A stretch of 64,000 nucleotides of DNA from the NCBI GenBank assembly GCA_000711775.1, contig ARYC01025720.1:24528-88527 (forward strand). Reading direction: 5' to 3'. Below, piece by piece: positions 9,553 to 19,834 of the stretch (positions are counted from its first letter, which is position 1; every line of letters begins with the position of its first letter). Below the pieces are notes generated by a model. It saw only the letters and a list, made by a program, of their open reading frames with translations. It was not told the DNA's origin and did no database searches. Origin of the DNA: Oxytricha trifallax. Taxonomy: Eukaryota; Ciliophora; Spirotrichea; Sporadotrichida; Oxytrichidae. The translations under genes were made by a program, and so were the position numbers.

Positions 9553-11096
9553 ATGAAAAAATTAATGAACTCAAACATACTGAGACTTTTAAGTATATTC
9601 TTTATGAATGCCAGTCTAATAAGTTGCATTGGATTTTTCAGAGATTCCTATAGAGGTTAAAACTTTCATAGCAATTTCACTCAACCAACTTATCAAAGTA
9701 AGTCATTATTATATAGAAAACATAGTCTTTATTACTTATGTATTTGGCATAGTCTTACCTTTTTCATTTTTGTATAGCACTAATAAATTCAACTTGGAGA
9801 TCTTTTCAAGTTGCAGAAGGTGTCTCCCCATACTCTAAATTGTGGCCTGCGTTTATCTCGAACGACAAAGAAATGGATTTGTTTGTATATGAATTTGGAA
9901 GAAATACATCATGGATTAGCAATATAAGAGGTGCCAGTGCTACTCTTAAATTGAACAATATCACTCATTTGAGTTCAAGAGGTGCTTGCATATTATAAAC
10001 TTTAATAGGTTCAATCATGATAATAAATTGTGTTAAGATTTTATAAAAATGGTGCTTAAATAATTGACTTTGATAAGGACTTTAAGGAAGACTTATTGCA
10101 GTTAACTGGAGATAGAAAACAAATATTGATTTTTAGCAAGTAGACATCATTCCATAAAATTACTTGGATATCACATGTCCTCTTTGATGTTAAAAATGCA
10201 TTAGGCGATTTACAAATGTTTGCTGGAGAACAAGGAGATATGAAAAATATATTTTGATAATTCTAGAAGAATTTTATATTAGTTTACTCAGTTTCGTTAA
10301 ATGAATTTTAAATTAAAATATGCGAATTTCCTCCTTCCTAGTAGACGATATAAATAATGATGAAGTTTACGATTTAGTTATTTCCCTAGATATTACACTT
10401 GAAGATGGAGGGGAAAAGACAGTAATTTTGAGAGCAGTATAAGGAGGCAAACTTTAATTTTAATATGACAAAATCGATCCTGAATGTGGTAAATTTTTGT
10501 TAGTTGACACTGCCCCTTTGGAATAAAGAGATTACAAGGATTTCGTTATCATAACTAAAAGTTTGAAGGTATTAAAAAGATCTTATATAAAATTAATTAT
10601 AGATTGCTCTGATTAAAAACTTCGACCCAAATTGGATGTATGTCGAAATCACTCCAAATTTCCTGACACTCCAGCAATATCTAGTAATGGAAAGATTGAG
10701 TGGTCCAAGTTTCCACATTTACATAGTGGATTTCGATAAAGACGGCTATTTGGACATAGTTTTACCAAATACCCAGACCAATAAATTAGTTTACTTGAAG
10801 AACCCAGGAAGTGCATATTGGAGAAAAATGAGTTAAATTGTGTATTAAGCTAATAAACAAAAGCAAATTTAGGATCTTAAGGTGTTAGAGAAGTGGCAAT
10901 AAGTTCAAGTAGTTACAAGCGCATTTTCAGATCAAATTTAGGATTTCGTTTTAGTTAATATAGACTCAGAGGATAAGCTAGTCGTTGTAGTTTTAAGCCC
11001 TAATGCAATAGGTAAGATTCTTTAATTCTTAAATTTCAAATACAAAAGAGTCATAAAATAGCACTTTATCATGAAATATAAATAAATAAAGTTTGA
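9553..11096 (+). CDS. Secreted or membrane-anchored FG-GAP/VCBS-repeat protein (ITFG1-like)
   Basis: It begins with a signal peptide (MKKLMNSNILRLLSIFFMN, cleavage probably after the following SCIG). Ca-binding FG-GAP/VCBS-like repeats follow (GAQIIDFDKDFKEDLL, FLVDDINNDEVYDLVI, YIVDFDKDGYLDIVL, FVLVNIDSEDKLVVVVL), as in the T-cell immunomodulatory protein ITFG1. Introns at 9698-9777 and 10569-10602 and IESs at 9981-10050 and 10238-10317 are removed. If a further GTAAG...AAATAG intron (11012-11061) is used, the protein ends at TGA 11094-11096 with 409 residues. If it is not used, the frame runs on through another FG-GAP-like block (FDLIMENINGKN) into the TTLL frame downstream, so the 3' end is uncertain. 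Confidence 0.8.
9981..10050 (+). other. IES in the FG-GAP gene, pointer GGTGCTT
   Basis: A 70-nt insert with GGTGCTT at 9981-9987 and 10051-10057. Excision joins THLSSRGA to QIIDFDKDFKEDLL, completing an FG-GAP motif. Confidence 0.87.
10238..10317 (+). other. IES in the FG-GAP gene, pointer ATATG
   Basis: An 80-nt insert with ATATG at 10238-10242 and 10318-10322. Excision joins MFAGEQGDM to RISSFLVDDINND. Confidence 0.82.
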
Positions 11097-11103
11097 TTTA
11101 ATC

Positions 11104-13569
11104 ATGGAGAATATAAACGGCAAAAATAGTGATGAAATGATGAGGATCATCGTGCTTGAAGATGCTCAAAAGCAAAATTCGTAAAAAATCTCGACTCCTT
11201 CAAAATAAGACTACTAACAAGTTTTCTCGAGAATCTAGAATGATCAATAAAAACTAATAAATGGTAATAACTCTAAGTTTATGAAGGGCACATAACTTCA
11301 ATTTAATTAAAGGAATATTGGTACTAGTAGCGCTGGAAATTCGAACATCAAAATGAAAAATCAATCAAAAATAGCTTCACCTATGCTTCAGTAAAATGTA
11401 TCATCACCAGCAACCAAGACAAAATCGTCTCATCACTCAAATAGATTAAGCATAAACTTAACTGAAGGCAGTTCAACTTCAGTAAATGTTGGTCTTAGCT
11501 CATATGGTTAGCAAATAATTAACACAGTACCTTTGCATCAAAATACAGATAAATTGCAGTAGTACTCAACAAACTCGTATTAAAAGTCAAACTAAACAGT
11601 TTACTCTTAAAATTAATAGCAAAGTAACATCATGAGCCAATCTATGGGAAGCAACTTCGGTTTAAATAAAGTTAACTCTAATGGATTTTAAGTCAAAGAT
11701 GATGAGCCAGCAAAGCCAATGTTTTCGATGCCAACTATTTCATTTGACTTGCGTAAGGAAATCGAGATGTAGAATAAACGAATCGAAGAAATGAAAATGA
11801 CTGATTCTCGAAACTCGAATAATGATCGTAATTTAGATGAGTCATTAGAAGATGAAGGGGAAGACTGAGAAGAGGTTGAACTACATCATACTTAAAAGTC
11901 AAATACCATTAAAGACAATCATCTAACATAGTAAAACACCTAGTATTATGCTCTGAACACTAATCAACAAAGATAATAGCAGTTGCCAATAATTAATAAT
12001 AATTAGTAGCAGCAATAATTAATATAAAGAAGGAAGGATACTAGGAGAAAGTTAAAATTAACTGTAAACACCAATCATTGCAGAGCTGAGCTTGACACTA
12101 TATAATATGTGATTGATAAAAATGGCTATAAAGAATCTCAGTAGGCTGGTGATGGGAACATACTTTGGTACGGTTTAGCTTTAAGAGATCATGATATAGA
12201 TGTTATTAGGATAAGAAACGCTCTAGTGAATAGGTACCCCTTAATGGATGTAAGTTACATTATTAATTTTATATTTTAGATAGCACTTTGCAAAGAAAAA
12301 TGTCTTTTGTGTCATTCTTAGTCGTTTGTAGAGGTACTTTCCTGAATAGTTTAATTTTACTCCTCCGACATTTCTATTACCTGACGAATAGTATGAGCTT
12401 GAAGAATATATGAGAGCTTTCCCAAGCTACACTTTTATTGCAAAACCATCTAAAGGTAGAGGTGGTGATGGAATCTTTTTGGTAAAAAAATTCAACGAGT
12501 TGCCTAAGTCTGCACTTCATAATGACTTCATAGTATAGCGTTATATCGAGAATCCATACTTAATTGATAAAAAGAAATTTGATTTCCGAATCTATGTAGT
12601 TATTAAAGGAGTGAAATAAATAGAGGCATATTTATGTGACGAGGGCCTGGCAAGGTTTTGTACAACTAATTATCGAAAACCAGACTAACAAAATATCAAG
12701 AATCTGTATATGCATTTAACTAACTTCTCTCTAAATAAAAATTCAGAGAAATTCGTCTAACCTGAAGGTAAATTAAATTTTATGATAATTCTTATCATTC
12801 TATAGAGCAATTTTACAAGGATAGTTAAGCTTCGAAAAGATTGTTAACAAATATTTATAAGCAGTTGCTCTAAAATGGGAGAGATATAAGGCATTTGAAG
12901 AGACAAATATAAGATATTGCAATTAAGACTGTAATATCTTTAGAACCATACCTTAAAAATGCTTATCATTGCTTCATTAATTCAGAAAATTAAAATCCAA
13001 AGTGTTTTCAAATTCTGGGCTTAGACATTATGATTGATGAATAGCTCAACGCCTGGCTGATAGAAATCAATGCAAATCCTTCTTTGAATGTATACATCGA
13101 TAAAGAACTACCTAATGGAGATATTGAGCAGACTCTATCAGAACTAGATAAATATGTGAAATGCATGCTGATATCAGACACTCTCAAACTAGTAGGACAC
13201 ACCTAATTATTTTAGAATGAAAAATCAGAGGACAATGATTTCACAGAACTAGGCTGTCTGAAACAAATACTTCCAGCTTTAAATACTACATAATACGATC
13301 AGTACTACATTTACTCATTTGCTGAGAGTATATTCCAAAAACTAGCTGGTACTAAGGGATGCGATCAAATTAACAGCTCATAATTTCAGAAGCTAAGTAA
13401 AATGCAGGGTGTTAAGAATCCAGGATTAATGAAAGCATAGTATGATTTAATCTTTAAGAAAGTGGTAAGAAAGAGCAAAAATAGTTAAATGGATCTTAAT
13501 AGCTTCTTTGATGCATTAGAAGAATTATAATTTTTTGAAAATAATTACATTGAATAGTTTAGACAGTGA
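11104..13569 (+). CDS. Tubulin-tyrosine-ligase-like (TTLL) enzyme with one in-frame TGA
   Basis: TTLL enzymes use ATP to add glutamate, glycine or tyrosine to tubulin tails in cilia and cytoskeleton. From about residue 370 the family motifs follow: WYGLALRDHDIDVIR, the ATP-grasp loop AKPSKGRGGDGIFLV, FIVQRYIENPYLID, KFDFRIYVVI, NLYMHLTNFSLNK, QILGLDIMID and WLIEINANPSLN. The first 250 residues are Gln/Ser/Asn-rich. Introns are 12250-12283 and 12768-12805. The stop is TGA 13567-13569. A TGA at 11866-11868 interrupts the acidic linker (LEDEGED/EEVELHH); flanking GAAGA repeats would let a 9-nt excision remove it. ATG 11104 is used here, but the frame is open upstream into the FG-GAP gene and another ATG lies at 11071. 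The domain call is firm; start and TGA handling are not. Confidence 0.85.
11860..11868 (+). other. Candidate 9-nt IES containing an in-frame TGA, pointer GAAGA
   Basis: GAAGA occurs at 11848-11852, 11860-11864 and 11869-11873, all in the same codon phase. Deleting 11860-11868 (or 11848-11868) removes the TGA and keeps the TTLL frame. This is inference; a nonsense mutation or readthrough is as likely. Confidence 0.3.
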
Positions 13570-13699
13570 ATATGAATAAGATTAAAATTAATTTTTTGGA
13601 TTAATGAAATTAAATAAGCTAAGTACACAATAATTGTTAATAACCCCCTCCATAAAAATGCATAACAATAAATAGTTTAAACAAATTAAGAAAATATAA

Positions 13700-14116
13700 T
13701 CAAATTCTTTCGCCTCTGATTCTTCTGGCGAGATGAATGTCTCTGGGCATGATGGTCACTCTTTTGGAATGTATAGCGCATAGATTGGTGTCTTCAAATA
13801 TTCCTACTAAATAGTTTTCAGTTGCCTCTTGGAGAGCCAATATTGCTTGACTTTGGAATCTCATATCTCTTTTTTGTTCTTGGGCGATTTCTCTGACTAA
13901 TCTTTGGAAAGGCAATTTGCGGATTAATAGGTCTGTTGATTTTTGAAACTTTCTGATTTCTCTGAGAGCAACTGTGCCTGCTCTGAATCTGTGGGCTTTC
14001 TTCACTGGCTATGCCATAAATTCACCTCCTTGTTTTCTTGCAGCTTTGTTACAAATTTGTTTTCTTGGTTTCTTTCCTGCAATGATTTTTCTTGCGGTTT
14101 GCTTGGTTCTTGCCAT
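13700..14116 (-). CDS. Divergent histone H3 variant (left arm, intact)
   Basis: An intronless 138-residue H3 from ATG 14116 to TGA 13700. The fold domain is clearly H3 ([40 protein letters not shown]), but the tail departs from canonical H3. After [10 protein letters not shown] it reads [10 protein letters not shown], so the residue normally Ser10 is Ile; around Lys27 it reads [15 protein letters not shown], so Ser28 is Gln. Lys4, Lys9 and Lys27 remain. Such tail variants are known in hypotrichs, where several H3 proteins are used at different stages of nuclear development; a development-specific role is inferred, not shown. Confidence 0.93.
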
Positions 14117-14382
14117 TTTATTTAATTGTTTGAGTTTTTGAATTTTTAAATTATTTAATTATAACCTGAATTGAATTTCCTTTAAATACCTTAAAAAATT
14201 TAAACATTCAAATATTCACTTTTAAATCAATGGTTTAATAAATGTTATGGCTGGATCATTTTTAACCGCATTGATTTAAAAATGAATATTTGAAATGTTT
14301 AAATTGTTTAAGGTATTTAAAAGGAAATTCAATTCAGTTATAATAAATATTTAAAAATCAAAACTCAAACGATTAAATAAAA

Positions 14383-14800
14383 ATGGCAAGAAACCAAGCA
14401 AACCGCAAGAAAAATCATTGCAGGAAAGAAACCAAGAAAACAAATTTGTAACAAAGCTGCAAGAAAACAAGGAGGTGAATTTATGGCATAGCCAGTGAAG
14501 AAAGCCCACAGATTCAGAGCAGGCACAGTTGCTCTCAGAGAAATCAGAAAGTTTCAAAAATCAACAGACCTATTAATCCGCAAATTGCCTTTCCAAAGAT
14601 TAGTCAGAGAAATCGCCCAAGAACAAAAAAGAGATATGAGATTCCAAAGTCAAGCAATATTGGCTCTCCAAGAGGCAACTGAAAACTATTTAGTAGGAAT
14701 ATTTGAAGACACCAATCTATGCGCTATACATTCCAAAAGAGTGACCATCATGCCCAGAGACATTCATCTCGCCAGAAGAATCAGAGGCGAAAGAATTTGA
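14383..14800 (+). pseudogene. Divergent histone H3 variant (right arm), frameshifted in codon 4
   Basis: An inverted copy of the H3 at 13700-14116. It is 418 nt instead of 417: an extra A after ATGGCAAGA (AAACC where the other arm has AACC) shifts the frame at the fourth codon. Everything downstream is intact, and the H3 frame is open from Met 14483 to TGA 14798-14800. It is either a pseudogene, a copy starting internally without the tail, or an assembly error at a short A run. Confidence 0.85.
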
Positions 14801-14863
14801 TTATATTTTCTTAATTTGTTTAAACTATTTATTGTTATGCATTTTTATGGAGGGGGTTTATTA

Positions 14864-15639
14864 TCTTGCATAGTTTTTCATTCTTAATAAAAATTTAATC
14901 TTAGCATTTTAGCTTATTAATTTATTATGTTTCTTAACTATAATGATTGAAGGTTTTCTGAGATTATTTTTCTTTCAATTATTTTCTAATACCATTTTTC
15001 TTATTTTTTACATATTCATTTTATAACTATTATAATTATAGATAACTATATTTTTTTAGACTAAATGGTTGATTCAGCGGATCATTAAATTTTAATTTAA
15101 TTTAAGTTTTTACATTAACTTTCTTTGATAAAATGACCCTTGTTGAAAAGTTATAAACTCCTTTAATTATTATTTAATGGAGTTAATTTAATATAAGTTC
15201 TTAAGTATATATTAATTATATAAAATATTATTTCCCAAAAAATTATAATAATTTATTTAATGAAAGTAATTAAGTTTCAGGAGATATAATATCTCTCGGT
15301 AATAAGGGAAAAATATTCATTTAAAAAATGATCAATTCTAATTTACAATTAATAAAAACTTTTTCAAAACAGTAATATATAAAAAATTGCAACCATGTTA
15401 TAATTTTTAAAATATTTAGAATCTCATTTTGTAAATATATACATTCTTTATTCTTATCAGCTTAAAGGGTTTTAAATTGTGAAATTAGAGAAGACATCTT
15501 GATTTATGAAAAAGAAAAGATGAAAATGTATAGTTAGTTAGGAAAAATAATGGCATGATTAAGCCTTTTATATATCATATCATTCATACTGTGAGGAGGA
15601 GCTGTATCTCTTTCATCAGTTCATAGCATTAGGGCCAGT
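14864..15639. other. AT-rich spacer between H3 genes
   Basis: About 780 bp without a convincing coding frame, between the H3 palindrome and the 3' end of the canonical H3. I see no RNA gene or repeat in it. Confidence 0.5.
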
Positions 15640-16120
<481 letters not shown>

Positions 16121-16864
16121 TTGGGGAAGGTAGTTTAGTTAGTTAGTTATAAAAATATATTATTTCTAAAATTACCTCAGTTATTATCAAGGTATAAGAC
16201 TTCCATTAAATCAAATATTCTGCTTATTGAATATAATTATTTTTGGAAGGTGAAGATGTGAGTTGTTCAAGAATTATTTATTACTATAGAATAAATCAGT
16301 AGGGAGGATCTTATATAATAACCCTGGGAGAGTGAGAGACTAGGGACCTCGTCAATTATATCTCTCTCCAGACACCCAATAATTCTTAACTTCATTAAGT
16401 GAATGAAGCCAATTAATGAGAGAATTTACTTGTGCTTCTAATTAATTACTCTTTACTAAATTAAATTTGGCTTTCTCTGGGTTCTTATCAAGTTGGATAA
16501 TGTTTAGGGAGTTTTATAAGAATTTTGTCGGAAAGGAAAAGGTTCCATATTACTAGGTAGGATTCATTCGGCATAATAAAGTTGGATAGTAAACTAGAAT
16601 ATTAGGATTCTGCCCTCAAAAAGGGATCTCAGATATAAAATAAAACTTAATATAGTCTACTTGAGTGAATCAATCTAAAAATTATAAAAAAGACTTAAGT
16701 GAGATTTGATTTATACACTTATTAAAATTAAAAGCTAAATCAATATACTAAACATCGTGCTTTATATATTTGGCAGCCTATCTCCTCACTTCTAATTCCA
16801 TGTCATTTAAAACTTGCTTCTAATGCACACTAGATTCTCAATACTAGATGACTAGTCTTTCGAC
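16121..16864. other. Intergenic region between H3 and 14-3-3
   Basis: It holds the H3 5' flank (with a short TTAG-type tandem run near 16135-16147) and the 3' flank of the 14-3-3 gene. The stretch 16300-16400 is less AT-rich, with several GAGAG/CTCTC runs, but I find no supported gene. Confidence 0.45.
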
Positions 16865-17804
16865 TCAGTCTTGTCTGTTTTCATCACCATCCTTAGCAGC
16901 ATCAGCCAAATCACTTGTCCAGAGAGTGAGGTTATCTCTCAAGAGTTGCATAATAGTGGCAGAATCTCTATACTCGTCCTCTTCAAGTCCATCTAAGTCA
17001 GCGATTGCGTTATCGAAGGCTTGCTTGGCAAGTTTGCAAGCGTGGTCTGGTGAGTTCAAGATTTCATAATAGAAGACAGAGTAGTTTAGAGCAAGACCTA
17101 GTCTAATTGGATGTGTGCTCTTCAAATTCTCAGCTTCAGTGGTTGCAAGCTTGTATGAATCTTAAGCTTAGGAAATCACAATTTTACGCCTATAGGATAT
17201 GAGTTAGACATCGTTAAGAATAGCAATTATTTGATTTATCTTACTTATCAGCAGAGAGGAACTCTCCGAGATATCTGTAGTAATCTCCCTTCATTTTGTA
17301 GTAGAATACTTTAGCCTCAGGATTCTTAGAGTTAGGAATAAGTGGATTGTCGAGAAGTCTTAAGACATCATTGCAAATGTCTTCAAGTTCCTTCTCAATT
17401 TTTTGTCTATATCCCTTAATCAAGTCTACGAATCTTGAACCCTAAAAAATTGATTAAACCTGCTCTTAATCTATTTTGTATTTCTTACTCTGTATTCTTC
17501 TCTTTGTTGAATAGCAGAAATAGTTCTCCATGCTCCTCTTCTTGACCCAACTGAGTTTTTGTAGGCAACACTCAATAAGTTTCTTTCCTCATTAGAAAGC
17601 TCCTGTCCACTCTAATATTCATTATTAATATCCAATTTTCATTTGCAATAACGGTTATAACTCAAGCCAGTAATGAAGATTTATTGCATGAGGATAGGTT
17701 GAACTTACATTAGCGACTTCTTTCATGTATCTGATCATATCTTCGTATCTCTCGCCTTGCTCTGCTAATCTGGCGTAGTAGATGTTATCCTCTCTGGTGT
17801 TCAT
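16865..17804 (-). CDS. 14-3-3 protein
   Basis: A phosphoserine/phosphothreonine-binding dimeric adaptor of the cytosol. Four exons (17709-17804, 17489-17611, 17245-17441, 16865-17189) are separated by three GT-AG introns (97, 47 and 55 nt) and give 246 residues, the normal family length. Signature stretches are present: [20 protein letters not shown] in helix 3, the Arg/Tyr pocket in [11 protein letters not shown], and [17 protein letters not shown] followed by [16 protein letters not shown] and [12 protein letters not shown]. It starts at ATG 17804 and stops at TGA 16865. No IES is needed, unlike most neighbours. Confidence is very high. Confidence 0.97.
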
Positions 17805-18153
17805 TTTTCTTTGGAAATTAAATTATTATTTTATACTTTTCAAATTCAAAATCAATATGTAAACTTACAAGTGACAAAGACCTAAAGACTATATTCTAAA
17901 TCTCAAACTCTATAGTATAGTTTAAATGAAAAGTGGATTGCGTTAATTATAATTTTAAATAGAAGAAATAAGAGTTGTAATAATAGATAAACTATGCCTT
18001 GCTGGCTGGCTGATCACTGCAGTTCGGCATTGTTGACTCTTTATCACAATCTCTGCATTTCATCAGAGACTCTGAGAAACATCATAATCACTACTTTTCA
18101 ATAGCGTGTGCGAACTTGCTCATAAATATGTTATAAATAATGAATAAAATCGC

Positions 18154-19018
18154 TCATTCTTCTTCGTCTCCTCCGGCAGCAGCAACAGTTTCTCCACCTT
18201 CAGCAGCGGGAGTCTCTTCCTCCTCTTCTTCTTCCTCTTCCTTTGGCTTGATCAAGGCCCATTCCCTCTCCTTTTGGATGGCGAATTCGAGAGATCTCTA
18301 TTGGCAAATAAATTATTGGGCTGTTTTTAAGAAGAGAAATTATTGTGATAAAGATCATAAAATGGATTCGTGGGCATCAAAGATAGACTCCATTAATATT
18401 CTCTAGAAAAATATCATTTTCAACTTACGTAATAAGAAACTAAATTCATAAATTACAAAAATTGTTGCATTAATAATTTGAATTAAACATATGAAGAGAA
18501 ATTCCTCAATCTATTTAGTAATGTGTCTATGTATCTATAATTCACTATTTAATTATTACGTGATGGTTTCTTTATCTGTAGTATCCAACAACAGTGTACC
18601 ACCAGAATTGGTAAACACCCCATGCGCCTAAATTTAAAGTATAAATAATATTGAAATCTAGTCTTACAGAGAAGAACGTAGGTGTAATAGAGTTTGTGGT
18701 TTTGAGCAACCCATGATCTAACAAATCTCCAGACTGATTTCACAGTTGGATCATTTCCCCATCTGGTAGTCTTTTGTGGCTTTCTACCTAAAATTCAACA
18801 AGGTTAGAGGTCATGAACATTTAGCACTAAAGATATTGATCGTACCGAGTTTTAAAGAATTTTTTGTTAAATTTAGTAATTAACCTACCCCCCTCTAATT
18901 TTGAAAAAAATTAATTATTAAAAACGAGTGTTGGCTTGGACCAGAGGTGTCTGGGGGCAAGCTTAGCAGTGAAGGGAGTGTAAGCTTTCTCGACGAGGTT
19001 AGAAATTAAATGAGGCAT
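18154..19018 (-). CDS. Small single-pass membrane protein with acidic C-terminus, three IESs
   Basis: Not recognised by name. After removing IESs (18846-18924, 18425-18555, 18317-18370) and introns (18788-18845, 18628-18667, 18403-18428), the frame is exactly 159 codons, 158 residues. The N-terminus is short and basic/amphipathic (MPHLISNLVEKAYTPFTAKL). A positively charged segment (GRKPQKTTRWGNDPTVKSV) precedes one aromatic membrane span (YTYVLLCAWGVYQFWWYTVV). The tail runs QKEREWALIKPKEEEEEEEE and then Ala/Gly/Glu. Size and layout resemble accessory subunits of mitochondrial respiratory complexes, but that is only inference. Two of its pointers sit at the 5' splice sites of introns. Confidence 0.8.
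18317..18370 (-). other. IES in the small membrane protein gene, pointer TGGGC
   Basis: A 54-nt insert with TGGGC at 18317-18321 and 18371-18375. Excision joins MESIFDA to QQFICQQRSLEFAIQ. A competing repeat (GATCT) would create a stop and was discarded. Confidence 0.75.
18425..18555 (-). other. IES at a 5' splice site, pointer TTACGT
   Basis: A 131-nt insert with TTACGT at 18425-18430 and 18556-18561. On the coding strand the pointer is ACGTAA and contains the GT of the intron donor, so after excision the exon ends CAC and the 26-nt intron GTAAGT...CTAG follows. Confidence 0.72.
18846..18924 (-). other. IES abutting a 5' splice site, pointer CGAGT
   Basis: A 79-nt insert with CGAGT at 18846-18850 and 18925-18929. 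On the coding strand the pointer is ACTCG and the intron donor GTACG begins at the next base. Excision plus splicing joins WSKPTL to GRKPQKTTRW. Confidence 0.75.
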
Positions 19019-19156
19019 ATTTAATCTTCCTTTCTTATTTATTATAATTTAATAATTTAAGAGCTCTAAATTAATTATTCTACATTTCAGAACATGATTT
19101 ATTTAATTAATTGCTCATGTTATAATTCTGATTAAAATATTTATCTAAAAATAATC

Positions 19157-19666
19157 ATGGCAATATTCCAAATTGCTTGTAAACTTTATATTTATAACTT
19201 TATGTTTTATAATTTACTATGATTTTATAATATATCACAGTTTAGCATTCTTTTGGTAGTATTAGACATTTCATGTGGATTACTGCACCCAATATACGAG
19301 ACATTATTCTACCTCAGATATAACAAGCACCGCAGGCCTAACATGTCCAAACTATAGCACTGGACGACATACTGGATATTTTACTGCGTACTCCACTTAA
19401 TCCAGAAAGCACTGTATTTCTTCCCATTTTCTTATGAAATCAGAGTAATTCTTACACTTCTGATGGCACATCCATAAATTGAGGCAGCTTCAATGATATA
19501 CAATTTCTTGGTTACTAATCCCCTGATTATGATTAAATTGATTGATTTGAGGAATAAGTTGAGAGATAAACTTGATAAGGAAATACTGCCAAGAATGAAG
19601 GAATATAGGCTTTGGCAATCTCATAGAGATAGGATTTATACCACTAGTGTGACTGGCTGTAGTTGA
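19157..19666 (+). CDS. REEP/HVA22 (TB2/DP1) family membrane-shaping protein
   Basis: Proteins of this family form wedge-like hairpins that curve ER tubules. The frame from ATG 19157 to TGA 19664, less an 18-nt IES (19205-19222), encodes 163 residues. The family pattern is visible: an N-terminal hydrophobic hairpin (FSILLVVLDISCGLLHPIYE), then the hallmark WTTYWIFYCVLHLIQKALYF, a second hairpin (IRVILTLLMAHPQIEAASMI), and a charged amphipathic C-terminus (LRNKLRDKLDKEILPRMKEY). The MAIFQIACKLYIYNFMFY start depends on the small IES being real; without it the first Met in the conserved frame is inside the domain. The family call is good. Confidence 0.82.
19205..19222 (+). other. 18-nt IES in the REEP gene, pointer TTTTATAAT
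   Basis: A 9-bp repeat TTTTATAAT at 19205-19213 and 19223-19231 brackets nine bases that include an in-frame TGA. Excision links the only available ATG to the conserved frame. It is very small for an IES. Confidence 0.6.
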
Positions 19667-19834
19667 GTGAATGATAAAAACTGGCTATAAATTGTATCAG
19701 TAAAATATTAATTAACTTCATAACTATTAAGCTACAATAATCACATAATTAACTATCGCTTCAAACCTTATTCCTTAATTAATTTTAAAATTGCCTTATC
19801 ATATAAAATCCATAGTTCCTTTGACTGTATCTCT

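Larger units (their letters stand above)
13638..14863. repeat. 1.2-kb inverted repeat carrying two head-to-head histone H3 copies
   Basis: The arms 13638-14232 and 14269-14863 are near-identical inverted copies around a 36-nt spacer (14233-14268). Each arm includes a whole H3 gene with its 5' and 3' flanks. The differences I see are single-base indels and substitutions, one of them inside the right-arm H3. Confidence 0.93.

Noticed and set aside
14351..14557. Minus-strand frame in the right H3 arm
   Set aside because: It is the antisense of the histone H3 sequence; the same shadow appears in the left arm.
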